Of a stretch of 64,000 bases of DNA, positions 51,726 through 60,661 are shown in pieces (position 1 is the stretch's first letter; every line of letters starts with the position of its first letter). Source of the stretch: Orrella daihaiensis (GTDB taxonomy: Bacteria; Pseudomonadota; Gammaproteobacteria; Burkholderiales; Burkholderiaceae_B); NCBI RefSeq assembly GCF_022811525.1, contig NZ_CP063982.1, forward strand, positions 2,604,001 through 2,668,000. Reading direction: 5' to 3'. A program made the position numbers and the translations under genes. The notes under the pieces are model-generated. The model was given only the letters and a program-made list of their open reading frames with translations. It searched no databases and was not told the DNA's origin.

Positions 51726-52802
51726 TCAACAGGCGTGAAACTGACGACTGTAGGTGTGCACCTCATCGACCAGGGCGGCCACATTGTCCACTGGCGTATG
51801 CTGGGAAATGCCATGCCCGAGGTTGAACACGTGCCCACCGTTACCGACCTCACCGTAAGAATCGAGCACCCTACGAGCCTCGGCACGCACTGCTGCCTCG
51901 TTGGCAAAAAGCGACATTGGGTCCATGTTGCCTTGCAGTGCAACACGATCATTGACCCGTCGGCGCGCCTGCCCGAGATTAACCGTCCAATCAAGACCAA
52001 GCGCATCACAACCAATATCGGCGATTTCCTCAAGCCAAAGGCCACCGCCCTTGGTAAACACGATCACAGGAATCGCCACGCCATCAACTTCACGCGTCAG
52101 ACCTTGCACCACTTGACGCATGTACTCGAGAGAAAACTCCTGGTACTTACCGTCGGGCAATACGCCGCCCCAGCTATCGAACAGCATCACAGCCTGAGCC
52201 CCTGCAGCGATTTGAGCATTAAGGTAGGCAGTGGTAGCGCGCGCGTTGATATCAAGAATATGATGAAGTAGGTCTGGCCTTGCATACATCATGGTTTTAA
52301 TTAGCCGATATTCGCGGGTACCTTGACCTTCAATCATGTAGCACCCAATCGTAAACGGGCTGCCTGCAAAACCAATTAATGGTACGCGTCCATTCAGCTC
52401 ACGGCGAATCATTGCAACTGCATCAAATACATATTGAAGCTTGTCCATGTCGGGTACAGCGAGTGCTCTGACAGCAGACTCATCTTGCAATGGCTTGTCA
52501 AACTGAGGACCTTCTCCTGCGACGAACTGCAACCCCAAACCCATGGCATCAGGCACAGTCAAAATATCTGAGAACAAGATCGCTGCATCCAAGGGAAAGC
52601 GATCGAGCGGCTGCAGGGTTACTTCCGTTGCAAACTCGGGATTCTGTGCCAGGCCCATAAAGGAGCCAGCCCGTGCACGCGTCGCGCGATACTCATCGAG
52701 ATATCTACCAGCCTGACGCATTAGCCAAATCGGTGTGTATGCCACTGACTCACGCTTTAATGCTTTTAGAAAAGTATCGTTCTTTAACGCAGCAAAACTC
52801 AC
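51726..52802 (-). CDS. hemE: Uroporphyrinogen decarboxylase
   Basis: Decarboxylates uroporphyrinogen III to coproporphyrinogen III. The 358-residue protein carries 'PIWLMRQAGRYLDEYRATR' and 'AAILFSDILTVPDAMGLGL', 'GFAGSPFTIGCYMIEG', 'QAVMLFDSWGG' and 'GHVFNLGHGI'. The start is GTG at 52802 with AGGGTGAG upstream. It lies 39 bp after the pseudo-receiver regulator on the same strand. Confidence 0.97.
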   Translation of the reverse strand: MSFAALKNDTFLKALKRESVAYTPIWLMRQAGRYLDEYRATRARAGSFMGLAQNPEFATEVTLQPLDRFPLDAAILFSDILTVPDAMGLGLQFVAGEGPQFDKPLQDESAVRALAVPDMDKLQYVFDAVAMIRRELNGRVPLIGFAGSPFTIGCYMIEGQGTREYRLIKTMMYARPDLLHHILDINARATTAYLNAQIAAGAQAVMLFDSWGGVLPDGKYQEFSLEYMRQVVQGLTREVDGVAIPVIVFTKGGGLWLEEIADIGCDALGLDWTVNLGQARRRVNDRVALQGNMDPMSLFANEAAVRAEARRVLDSYGEVGNGGHVFNLGHGISQHTPVDNVAALVDEVHTYSRQFHAC

Positions 52803-52841
52803 GGGCTCACCCTGTTGAAATGACAGTCGGGTTGATTGTAC

Positions 52842-53600
52842 CTAGTCCTGACCATCTGACGTGATGTTGTGCCTGCGCATCAATTCCCAATAGGAGCGAC
52901 GGTCTTTTTGCGCGAGGCGAGCTGCTTGAGTGATGTTGCCGTTGGCACGCCGCAGAGTCAACATCAAGTACTGTTTCTCAAACAAAGCGATGATTCGTTG
53001 CTTGTTTTCTTGGAATGGCACGGTTGGCCACGCCAGATGTGACACGGCTAACCGCTCTGCTGGTGGTTCAGGTCTGATCCTGGGATCTGTGCACGCCGGG
53101 TTACGTGGATCTATCAGAGTAGGCGCAATGCCCACCGTCGGTTCGCGCAAGGGGAAGTAGCGTGGCGCACGGCAAACGACTGCAATTAATCTGGCTCGGA
53201 ACTCGTGGGGACAAACCGCTGGCTGCACAAAGTCGGCCATGCCAAGCTCAAGCAAATCAATCATGGCGCCGGATTGAAGGCCTTCGAGCATACCGATGAT
53301 CGGTACCACCGGCGTCTTGGGCAAGGCTGCCAGACAACGACGCGTCCAAACCAGTGTGTCGAGCGAAACCGTGATTAGCAAAGCATCGTAGCGCCTAAGA
53401 TCGACCACGGCATTAGCCAACACTTGTGCCGATTCCTCAGCGCGCTGGTTCTGATCCCGGGCAAGCTCAAAATCCGCGAGCCAATTCAGCTCATGCAAAC
53501 GCACCCTGCTTAAAGCAGGTCGTAACCCGGTCAGCGTTCGCTCGAACCAGGACTGATGATCTGCTCTAGATAGCCATGCCAAGTCTATGTGTTGCCTCAT
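52842..53600 (-). CDS. Regulator with degenerate receiver domain and Fis-type HTH
   Basis: A 252-residue protein. Residues about 1-145 look like a response-regulator receiver fold: 'RRYDALLITVSLDTLVWTRR' aligns with the phospho-Asp strand but has no Asp there, and 'VVPIIGMLEGLQSGAMIDLL' then 'LGMADFVQPAVCPHEF' aligns with the end of the fold, where the usual Lys-Pro is Gln-Pro. After a proline-rich linker, residues about 200-245 form a Fis-type HTH ('MLTLRRANGNITQAARLAQK'). It lacks a sigma-54 AAA domain. AGGAG precedes the ATG. Likely a DNA-binding regulator insensitive to phosphorylation; targets unknown. Confidence 0.72.
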   Translation of the reverse strand: MRQHIDLAWLSRADHQSWFERTLTGLRPALSRVRLHELNWLADFELARDQNQRAEESAQVLANAVVDLRRYDALLITVSLDTLVWTRRCLAALPKTPVVPIIGMLEGLQSGAMIDLLELGMADFVQPAVCPHEFRARLIAVVCRAPRYFPLREPTVGIAPTLIDPRNPACTDPRIRPEPPAERLAVSHLAWPTVPFQENKQRIIALFEKQYLMLTLRRANGNITQAARLAQKDRRSYWELMRRHNITSDGQD

Positions 53601-53726
53601 TGCAATCTCCTGTACAGAAAGCCCGCTAGCCTACAGAGATCAAGTGGTCATTTCTATTCGGAGTTAACGCATTGCGGCAATTGCTCACATATGAGGACTA
53701 ACAAAAAGGTGTCCTTGCAACACCCC

Positions 53727-53760
53727 AAAAAAAACGCACTCGATTGATACGAGTGCGTTT
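53727..53760 (-). terminator. Intrinsic terminator of the atp operon
   Basis: Perfect 11-bp stem (AAACGCACTCG / CGAGTGCGTTT) with a 7-base loop, followed on the minus strand by a run of eight T, 22 bp past the atpC stop. Confidence 0.93.
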
Positions 53761-53781
53761 GAGCTCACTAGCAATAACTAA

Positions 53782-54213
53782 CTAGTTCATTCCACGTCGG
53801 CTAACACCACGTAGCTTACGGGCTGCGAGCGCCTGAGCGGCCAGCATTTCGAGCTCGGCCTGAACAACCGCTATATCGGCTTTGTCCTTCGCGTTACGCA
53901 ATGACTCCTCAGCCTGACGACGCGCCTCTTCGGCTTTGGCCTCATCCAGATCTGCCGCCCGGATCGCAGTGTCAGATAGCACCGTGACATGATTCGGCTG
54001 AATCTCTAGCAACCCGCCAGCGACAAAAATTGTCTCTTCCGAGTCGTCGGGCATCACAATCTTTAGCGTTCCGGGACGAATCCTGGTAATCAGCGGGGTG
54101 TGGCCGGGCAATACACCTAGCTCACCAGCCTCACCCGGCAAGGCCACAAACTTGGCCTCACCTTCAAAGAGAGACTGCTCGGCGCTGACTACATCAACTT
54201 TGATCAAGCTCAT
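53782..54213 (-). CDS. atpC: ATP synthase F1 epsilon subunit
   Basis: Rotor subunit that couples and inhibits F1. The 143-residue protein has the N-terminal beta sandwich ('VDVVSAEQSLFEGEAKFV', 'LPGEAGELGVLPGHTPLITR') and a C-terminal helical hairpin with 'LDEAKAEEARRQAEESLRNA'. AAGGAAG precedes the ATG; 9 bp after atpD. Last gene of the operon. Confidence 0.96.
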   Translation of the reverse strand: MSLIKVDVVSAEQSLFEGEAKFVALPGEAGELGVLPGHTPLITRIRPGTLKIVMPDDSEETIFVAGGLLEIQPNHVTVLSDTAIRAADLDEAKAEEARRQAEESLRNAKDKADIAVVQAELEMLAAQALAARKLRGVSRRGMN

Positions 54214-54222
54214 GTCGCTTCC

Positions 54223-55623
54223 TTATTGGATCGTCTTGGCTTTCTCGAAGGCCTCGTCGATAGAACCCACCATGTAGAAGGCCTGCTCGGGCAACGCATC
54301 GCACTCGCCTTCAACAATCATCTTAAAGCCACGGATGGTTTCAGACAGGGGCACGTACTTGCCAGGTGAACCCGTAAACACCTCAGCCACGTGGAAGGGC
54401 TGCGACAGGAAACGCTGGATCTTACGAGCGCGAGCAACCGCCTGCTTGTCTTCTGGCGAGAGTTCGTCCATACCCAGAATCGCGATAATGTCACGCAATT
54501 CCTTGTAACGCTGCAGCGTTTGCTGAACACCACGTGCCACGTTGTAGTGCTCTTCGCCCACCACGTGCGGATCAAGCTGACGGCTAGTGGAGTCAAGCGG
54601 ATCCACAGCAGGATAGATACCAAGTGCCGCGATGTCACGCGAAAGCACCACAGTCGAGTCCAAGTGCTGGAAGGTGGTTGCAGGCGACGGGTCGGTCAAG
54701 TCGTCGGCAGGCACGTACACGGCCTGAATCGAAGTAATTGAACCGGTCTTGGTTGAAGTAATGCGCTCTTGCAGAACGCCCATTTCTTCAGCAAGCGTTG
54801 GCTGGTAACCCACCGCAGAAGGCATACGACCGAGCAAAGCGGACACTTCGGTACCGGCCAGGGTATAGCGGTAGATGTTGTCCACGAAGAACAGAATGTC
54901 ACGGCCTTCATCACGGAACTTCTCGGCCATGGTCAAGCCGGTCAATGCCACACGCAGACGGTTACCTGGTGGCTCGTTCATCTGACCAAACACCATGGCC
55001 ACTTTGTCCAGGACGTTCGACTCTTCCATCTCGTGGTAGAAGTCGTTACCTTCACGAGTACGCTCACCCACACCGGCAAACACAGACAGACCACTGTGCT
55101 GTTTGGCGATGTTGTTGATGAGCTCCATCATGTTCACGGTCTTACCCACGCCGGCACCACCGAAAAGGCCGACTTTACCGCCCTTGGCAAACGGGCAAAC
55201 CAAGTCAATCACCTTGATACCCGTTTCAAGCAGCTCAACCGAAGGCGACAGCTCGTCAAACTTCGGTGCGGTCTGGTGAATCGCACGCTTCTCATCCGAA
55301 GCGATTGGGCCGGCTTCGTCAATCGGGCGACCCAACACGTCCATGATACGACCCAGAGTGCCGGTGCCAACCGGTACTGAAATCGGTGCACCGGTCTTGT
55401 TAACTGCCATGCCGCGACGCAAGCCATCGCTTGAGCCAAGCGCAATCGTGCGGACAATGCCGTCACCCAATTGCTGCTGAACTTCAAACGTCAGACCCTT
55501 TTCTGCAAAAGAGCTGGATTCGTCAGCCAAGGTCAGCGCTTCGTAGATGTGCGGCATCGCGTCACGGGGAAACTGAATATCCACCACTGCGCCGATACAT
55601 TGAACGATGGTTCCGTTGCTCAT
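54223..55623 (-). CDS. atpD: ATP synthase F1 beta subunit
   Basis: Catalytic subunit, 466 residues. P-loop 'GGAGVGKTVNMMELI', catalytic-Glu region 'GVGERTREGNDFYHEM', 'ILFFVDNIYRYTLAGTEVSAL' (note Tyr in 'NIYRYT' where most enzymes have Phe-Arg-Phe) and the DELSEED-type 'DELSPEDKQAV'. AAGGAAA precedes the ATG. Confidence 0.97.
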   Translation of the reverse strand: MSNGTIVQCIGAVVDIQFPRDAMPHIYEALTLADESSSFAEKGLTFEVQQQLGDGIVRTIALGSSDGLRRGMAVNKTGAPISVPVGTGTLGRIMDVLGRPIDEAGPIASDEKRAIHQTAPKFDELSPSVELLETGIKVIDLVCPFAKGGKVGLFGGAGVGKTVNMMELINNIAKQHSGLSVFAGVGERTREGNDFYHEMEESNVLDKVAMVFGQMNEPPGNRLRVALTGLTMAEKFRDEGRDILFFVDNIYRYTLAGTEVSALLGRMPSAVGYQPTLAEEMGVLQERITSTKTGSITSIQAVYVPADDLTDPSPATTFQHLDSTVVLSRDIAALGIYPAVDPLDSTSRQLDPHVVGEEHYNVARGVQQTLQRYKELRDIIAILGMDELSPEDKQAVARARKIQRFLSQPFHVAEVFTGSPGKYVPLSETIRGFKMIVEGECDALPEQAFYMVGSIDEAFEKAKTIQ

Positions 55624-55682
55624 TTGATTTCCTTACTCGATCTCTTGTAGCGTTGTTCGGATGGGCTAGCTTGAGTGCGACA

Positions 55683-56600
55683 TCACACCGCTGCTGCACC
55701 CCCCACAATTTCAGAAATTTCTTTGGTAATGGCGGCCTGGCGGGTCTTGTTGTAGACCAGCTGCAGATCTCCGATCACCTTTTTGGCGTTGTCAGACGCC
55801 GCCTTCATGGCCACCATCCGGGCAGACTGTTCCGAAGCCATGCTTTCAGCGACTGCCTGGTAAACCACGCCTTCGACGTAGCGTTGCAACAGCTCGTCAA
55901 TGACTGACTTCGCATCTGGCTCATAGATGTAATCCCAGCCATACTGCGACTGGTTCTCACCGGGAGTCTCAACCCCTTGAGCCGGTGTCTCGAACACCGT
56001 ATTGGGATCAGCGAGCTTGCCTGGCAAAGGCAGCAAGCGGAAGAACACGGGTTCTTGACGCATGGTGTTCACAAAACGATTGGTGGCGAGGTAGACCGCA
56101 TCGATCTTGCCTTCAACGAAATCGTCAAGTTGCACTTTCAATGCACCGATCAGGCGGTCAAGTTGAGGCATATCGCCCAAGCCTACTTCCTGAGTCACTA
56201 CATTGGCGCCCACACGTGACAACACGCCCAAGCCCTTGTTACCAAAGGCCGTGAACTGCGACTTAATGCCTTGCGCGTTGAATTCTGAGTACTTGTTGAG
56301 CACCAGACGCATGATGTTGGTGTTCAAGCCACCACACAGGCCTTTATCGGTCGTCACCACCACCACACCAACTGCTTTGAGCGATTCACGCTCGGTCAGA
56401 TAGGGGTGATGATAATCAGGGTTGGCCTGCATCAGGTGAGCCGCCATGTTACGGACTTTGACGGCATACGGACGGCCGGCACGCATACGATCTTGTGCCT
56501 TGCGCATCTTGGAGGCCGCCACCATTTCCATGGCTTTGGTGATCTTGCGCGTGTTTTGCACGCTCTTGATCTTGGTTCGAATTTCCTTGATTCCTGCCAT
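55683..56600 (-). CDS. atpG: ATP synthase F1 gamma subunit
   Basis: Central stalk, 305 residues. N-terminal 'KEIRTKIKSVQNTRKITKAM' and 'MVAASKMRKAQ', C-terminal 'SEQSARMVAMKAASDNAKK' and 'YNKTRQAAITKEISEIVGGA' form the coiled coil. It is slightly longer than the E. coli protein because of an insert near residues 200-225. Confidence 0.96.
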   Translation of the reverse strand: MAGIKEIRTKIKSVQNTRKITKAMEMVAASKMRKAQDRMRAGRPYAVKVRNMAAHLMQANPDYHHPYLTERESLKAVGVVVVTTDKGLCGGLNTNIMRLVLNKYSEFNAQGIKSQFTAFGNKGLGVLSRVGANVVTQEVGLGDMPQLDRLIGALKVQLDDFVEGKIDAVYLATNRFVNTMRQEPVFFRLLPLPGKLADPNTVFETPAQGVETPGENQSQYGWDYIYEPDAKSVIDELLQRYVEGVVYQAVAESMASEQSARMVAMKAASDNAKKVIGDLQLVYNKTRQAAITKEISEIVGGAAAV

Positions 56601-56639
56601 TGCAGTTCCCGGGTTCCGTTATCTCAAGCCATCTGCCAA

Positions 56640-58181
56640 TTAATAGGTGCCGTGCTTTTTGAACTCCTGCAGCGCGGCAACCAACTCGGCCTCGTCGTCC
56701 TTGGAGAGCTCTTTGCTGCTCTCTACACGCTCGATGAACCCAGCGTGCTTGGCCTTCAGATAGTCTTTCAAGCCCTTCTCAAATGCCAGCACTTGCTCAA
56801 CAGCCACATCATCGAGGTAGCCGTTATTCACCGAGAACAGCACCACACCAAGTTCCCACACCTGCAAAGGCTGGTACTGCGGTTGCTTGAGCAACTCAAC
56901 CACGCGCTTGCCGCGCTCGAGCTGACGACGGGTTGCTTCATCGAGGTCAGAAGCGAACTGTGCAAACGCCGCGAGTTCACGATACTGAGCCAAGTCGGTA
57001 CGAATACCACCTGAAAGCTTCTTGATAATCTTGGTCTGCGCAGCACCACCGACTCGCGATACCGAGATACCTGCGTTGATAGCAGGACGCACACCGGCGT
57101 TAAAGAGGTCAGTTTCCAGGAAGATCTGACCGTCGGTAATCGAGATCACGTTGGTGGGCACGAAAGCCGACACGTCACCGGCCTGGGTTTCAATGATCGG
57201 CAAAGCCGTCAATGAACCTGTCTTGCCTTTGACTTCACCGTTGGTGAATTTCTCAACGTACTCAGGGTTGACACGAGCAGCACGCTCGAGCAAACGGGAG
57301 TGCAGATAGAACACATCACCAGGATACGCTTCGCGACCTGGTGGGCGGCGCAACAGCAGCGACACCTGACGGTATGCCCAAGCTTGCTTGGTCAAGTCAT
57401 CATAGATGATCAATGCATCTTGACCGCGATCACGGAAGTACTCACCCATGGTGCAACCAGCATAGGCTGACAAGTACTGCATCGCTGCGCTTTCCGATGC
57501 GGCGGCGGCCACCACAATCGTGTACTCCAGCGCACCGTGCTCTTCGAGCTTGCGCACGACGTTGTTAATCGTCGATGCTTTCTGACCAATTGCAACGTAG
57601 ACGCACTTAACGTCTTTGCCTTTCTGGTTGATGATGGTGTCAACTGCAACGGCCGTCTTACCAGTCTGGCGGTCACCAATGATCAGCTCACGCTGACCAC
57701 GACCAATCGGCACCATGGAGTCGATGGCCTTCAAGCCAGTCTGCAGTGGTTGTGACACGGACTGACGTGCAATCACGCCTGGGGCCACTTTTTCAATAAT
57801 GTCGGTTTCCTTGGCATCGATAGGACCGCGGCCATCAATCGGCACACCCAGTGCATTCACCACGCGACCAAGGAGCTCAGGTCCGACCGGCACTTCCAAA
57901 ATACGGCCAGTGGTGCGAACCGCATCACCTTCCGAAATGTTGGTGTAGTCACCGAGAACCACGGCGCCAACCGAGTCACGCTCGAGGTTCAGTGCCAAGC
58001 CAAAAGTGTTGTTGGGGAACTCGAGCATTTCGCCCTGCATCACGTCCGACAGTCCATGGATGCGGCAAATACCGTCGGTCACCGAGACGACGGTGCCCTG
58101 GGTACGAATATCCGAAGAGGTACCCAGACCTTCGATTCGGCTCTTTAGTAGTTCACTAATCTCTGACGGATTGAGTTGCAT
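56640..58181 (-). CDS. atpA: ATP synthase F1 alpha subunit
   Basis: Non-catalytic nucleotide-binding subunit, 513 residues. P-loop 'GDRQTGKTAVAVDTIINQKG', 'YVAIGQKASTINNVVRKLEE', 'IIYDDLTKQAWAYRQVSLLL', 'RRPPGREAYPGDVFYLHSRL' and 'SVSRVGGAAQTKIIKKLSGG'. Full length for the family. Confidence 0.97.
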   Translation of the reverse strand: MQLNPSEISELLKSRIEGLGTSSDIRTQGTVVSVTDGICRIHGLSDVMQGEMLEFPNNTFGLALNLERDSVGAVVLGDYTNISEGDAVRTTGRILEVPVGPELLGRVVNALGVPIDGRGPIDAKETDIIEKVAPGVIARQSVSQPLQTGLKAIDSMVPIGRGQRELIIGDRQTGKTAVAVDTIINQKGKDVKCVYVAIGQKASTINNVVRKLEEHGALEYTIVVAAAASESAAMQYLSAYAGCTMGEYFRDRGQDALIIYDDLTKQAWAYRQVSLLLRRPPGREAYPGDVFYLHSRLLERAARVNPEYVEKFTNGEVKGKTGSLTALPIIETQAGDVSAFVPTNVISITDGQIFLETDLFNAGVRPAINAGISVSRVGGAAQTKIIKKLSGGIRTDLAQYRELAAFAQFASDLDEATRRQLERGKRVVELLKQPQYQPLQVWELGVVLFSVNNGYLDDVAVEQVLAFEKGLKDYLKAKHAGFIERVESSKELSKDDEAELVAALQEFKKHGTY

Positions 58182-58210
58182 GTTCAGACTCCTGAAAACT
58201 GTTCGTTGGC

Positions 58211-58753
58211 CTAGGCCATCAGCGCATCGCGCATGCGGTTAAGCTGGGCTTGCACCGAAGTGTCAAGCACGTAATCCCCTACCACGACGCGCACGCCACC
58301 AATCAAGGTGTCGTCCACCGTCACGTGCGGCTTTAGCTTTAAATTGAATTTGGGCTCCAGCAGTTGCACAAGCTCAGTGACCTGGTCATCTGACATCGGA
58401 AAGGCACTGACGATTTCAGCCTGAGCCACGCCTTCAGCCTTGTCCTTGAGCGCCGCAAACTGCTCGGCAATTTCCGGCATGAGCAACAAGCGGTCATTGC
58501 TGACGAGCAGCTCGACAAAGTTGCTCAAGTGCGCGTCAAGCGAAACGCCTTTTAACAATCCTTTGACTAGATCACACCGATCGGTGTCATCGAGCCGTGG
58601 ATCGGAGACGGTTTGCCTGACGTCTTCCATACCAATGAGCTCAGCAAGCAACTGCAGATTTTGGGCAGTCACTTGTAAGCCATCGGCCGACGCTTTGGAC
58701 GCCTCAAACAGCGCTTCAGCGTACGGACGTGCGATGGTGGAGTTTTCAGCCAT
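58211..58753 (-). CDS. atpH: ATP synthase F1 delta subunit
   Basis: Peripheral stalk cap, 180 residues: 'ARPYAEALFEAS' at the N-terminus and 'HVTVDDTLIGGVRVVVGDYV' with 'LDTSVQAQLNRMRDAL' at the C-terminus. AAGGGGCG precedes the ATG, 12 bp after atpF. Confidence 0.95.
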   Translation of the reverse strand: MAENSTIARPYAEALFEASKASADGLQVTAQNLQLLAELIGMEDVRQTVSDPRLDDTDRCDLVKGLLKGVSLDAHLSNFVELLVSNDRLLLMPEIAEQFAALKDKAEGVAQAEIVSAFPMSDDQVTELVQLLEPKFNLKLKPHVTVDDTLIGGVRVVVGDYVLDTSVQAQLNRMRDALMA

Positions 58754-58765
58754 GAGACACGCCCC

Positions 58766-59236
58766 TTACAGTTGTGTCTTTAGCTGCGCGAGCAGTTCTG
58801 CGTGCGCTTTCTGGTCAACTTCGCGCTTCAGGATTTGTGATGCGCCCTGAACCGCTAGTTTGGCCACTTCGTCGCGCAAGGCATCGCGAACTCGCTGAGC
58901 TTCTTGCAGTGCTTCTTGACGAGCCTGCTCAACAATGCGTGCACGCTCAGCCTCAGCCTCTTGACGAGCCTGTTCAATAATTTGAGCACCGTGCTTTTCG
59001 GCTTCGGTGGTGCGCAAGTGCAGGTCAGCCTTGGCTGATTGCTCCATAGCGGAGATTTTTGCCTGCGATTGCGCCAGATCCGACTTGCCCTTCTCAGCAG
59101 CAGCCAGCCCCTCGGCAATTTTTTGCCGGCGCTCTTCAATCGCCTTCGTGATCGGTGGCCACACGAACTTCATTGTGACCCACGCCAGCACGAAGAAAAC
59201 GATCATCTGAAAAAAGAGTGTCGCGTTCAGATTCAC
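58766..59236 (-). CDS. atpF: ATP synthase F0 subunit b
   Basis: Peripheral stalk, 156 residues, the exact E. coli length. N-terminal 'NLNATLFFQMIVFFVLAWV' membrane anchor, then a long charged helix rich in Ala, Glu, Gln and Arg that dimerises and binds delta. The start is GTG at 59236 with AGGGAAA upstream; an ATG 13 codons earlier would add a non-family extension. Confidence 0.95.
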   Translation of the reverse strand: MNLNATLFFQMIVFFVLAWVTMKFVWPPITKAIEERRQKIAEGLAAAEKGKSDLAQSQAKISAMEQSAKADLHLRTTEAEKHGAQIIEQARQEAEAERARIVEQARQEALQEAQRVRDALRDEVAKLAVQGASQILKREVDQKAHAELLAQLKTQL

Positions 59237-59305
59237 GGTCGTTTCCCTATCACACCCAGGCACCCGGCAAAACAATATGCCAAATGCCCGATTTGACTAA
59301 TACCC

Positions 59306-59357
59306 AAGCACTGGATGTGCTTAAGCGATACGCGCGCACTGCCTTTAGACAGTGCGC
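59306..59357 (-). promoter_or_regulatory. Two hairpins in the atpE-atpF spacer
   Basis: First after the atpE stop is an 8-bp perfect stem GCGCACTG / CAGTGCGC (59334-59357, 8-base loop), then AAGCAC / GTGCTT (59306-59322, 5-base loop). No U-tract follows. They probably stabilise or partly attenuate the message, favouring subunit c. Confidence 0.65.
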
Positions 59358-59370
59358 CCAGAGTCATGGA

Positions 59371-59610
59371 TCAGACGAACGGGTTTGCGAAAGCGAACAG
59401 CATCGCGATACCGACACCGATCAGGAACGCAGCGTCGATCAGACCAGCCAACAGGAACATTTTGGTTTGCAAAGCGTTCATCAGTTCAGGCTGACGGGCC
59501 GAAGCTTCGAGGTACTTGCCACCCATCATACCGATACCGATGCAGGCACCGATAGCACCCAGACCGATAATGAAAGCGCAAGCGAGAGCAACGAAAGCGA
59601 CGTTGGTCAT
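59371..59610 (-). CDS. atpE: ATP synthase F0 subunit c
   Basis: Ring proteolipid of 79 residues with two membrane helices joined by the polar loop 'ARQPE'. The ion-binding carboxylate is D59 in 'GLIDAAFLIGVG', as in E. coli, consistent with proton coupling; I see no sodium-type Gln/Glu signature. Preceded by a strong AAGGAG and a U-rich leader. Confidence 0.97.
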   Translation of the reverse strand: MTNVAFVALACAFIIGLGAIGACIGIGMMGGKYLEASARQPELMNALQTKMFLLAGLIDAAFLIGVGIAMLFAFANPFV

Positions 59611-59613
59611 GAC

Positions 59614-59657
59614 AACTCCTTGGTTAATGTCTCAAAAATCAAAGTTAAAAAACAAAC
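59614..59657 (-). promoter_or_regulatory. U-rich translation-initiation region of atpE
   Basis: On the minus strand, a strong AAGGAG (59616-59621) is preceded at 59632-59657 by a U-rich run (GTTTGTTTTTTAACTTTG then ATTTTTGAG). In E. coli, a U-rich element upstream of the atpE Shine-Dalgarno is a known translational enhancer needed for high c-subunit output; the same design is inferred here. Confidence 0.6.
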
Positions 59658-59695
59658 TACTCGTTAAAGCCAACCCGACTATGTCAAGCCAACTG

Positions 59696-60577
59696 TTAGT
59701 GCCCTTCATGCGCCTGGCCGATATACACCAGCGTGAGCATCATGAAGATGAACCCTTGAAGTACAACAATCAAAATATGGAACAAAGCCCAAATGGTGCC
59801 CGCCAGAATGTGGCCAAATCCCAACGCCAGACTAGCAGCATTGAACCCGGTCCAAGCACCACCCAACAAAGCAACCAACATGAACACCAGTTCGCCAGCA
59901 AACATGTTGCCAAACAGTCGCATGCCCAAGGACACGGACTTGGCAGCGTACTCGACGATATTCAGGAGAAAGTTGGCTGGGGCCAACACCAAAGCGGCGA
60001 CACCGTGCGCGTGAAACGGCGCGGTAAACAGCTCTTTGACAAAGCCGCCCGGGCGCTTGATCTTGATGCCGTAATAGAACATCAGCAGCAAGACACCAAA
60101 GGACATGCCTAATGGAACGTTCAAGTCCGCCGTCGGCAAAATCTTGTGATAGTAGAGTGGGTCACCTGGAGCGTAACCAAGGCCAGTGGTCTTCCAGATC
60201 CAGGGCATGAGGTCAACCGGTACCAGATCCAGTGCGTTCATCAAAACGATCCACAAGAAAATCGTCAGCGCCAGCGGCGATACGAACTTGCGGGTTTCCT
60301 CAGAGGGCACGATGCTCTTGGCTTGTTGCTCAACCATGTCAACCAGCAACTCGACTGCGGCCTGCACTCTGCCCGGTACACCAGCGGTTGCGCGGCGAGC
60401 GCCACGCCACATAAAAAACAAAACAATGACGCCCATCAGCAACGACCAGAACATAGAGTCGTAGTTAATGACGCTGAAATCGGCGATAAGCTCCTGCTTG
60501 CCACCAATATTGTTGTTGTTCACCAAATGGTGCTGAATGTAATAGGACTGGGGGGAGACGTCACCAGCGGCAGCCAT
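59696..60577 (-). CDS. atpB: ATP synthase F0 subunit a
   Basis: Proton half-channel subunit, 293 residues with five to six membrane helices. The essential Arg is in 'SLGMRLFGNMFAGEL'; 'FFMWRGARRATAGVPGRVQ', 'WIVLMNALDLVPVDLMP' and 'HILIVVLQGFIFMMLTLVY' are also typical. 84 bp separate it from atpI. Confidence 0.96.
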   Translation of the reverse strand: MAAAGDVSPQSYYIQHHLVNNNNIGGKQELIADFSVINYDSMFWSLLMGVIVLFFMWRGARRATAGVPGRVQAAVELLVDMVEQQAKSIVPSEETRKFVSPLALTIFLWIVLMNALDLVPVDLMPWIWKTTGLGYAPGDPLYYHKILPTADLNVPLGMSFGVLLLMFYYGIKIKRPGGFVKELFTAPFHAHGVAALVLAPANFLLNIVEYAAKSVSLGMRLFGNMFAGELVFMLVALLGGAWTGFNAASLALGFGHILAGTIWALFHILIVVLQGFIFMMLTLVYIGQAHEGH

Positions 60578-60661
60578 GCGAACCCTTACGTTGTCTGATT
60601 GCCCGTCAACCGAGCTTTAGTTCCAACACGGAGCAAATAAACCCCTGCTCCGACCCAAATT

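Noticed and set aside
59218..59667. A 149-codon plus-strand frame antisense to atpE and its flanks
   Set aside because: It lies opposite a certain gene, is Asp/Ser/Thr-rich with no recognisable domain, and has no Shine-Dalgarno; it is an antisense shadow.
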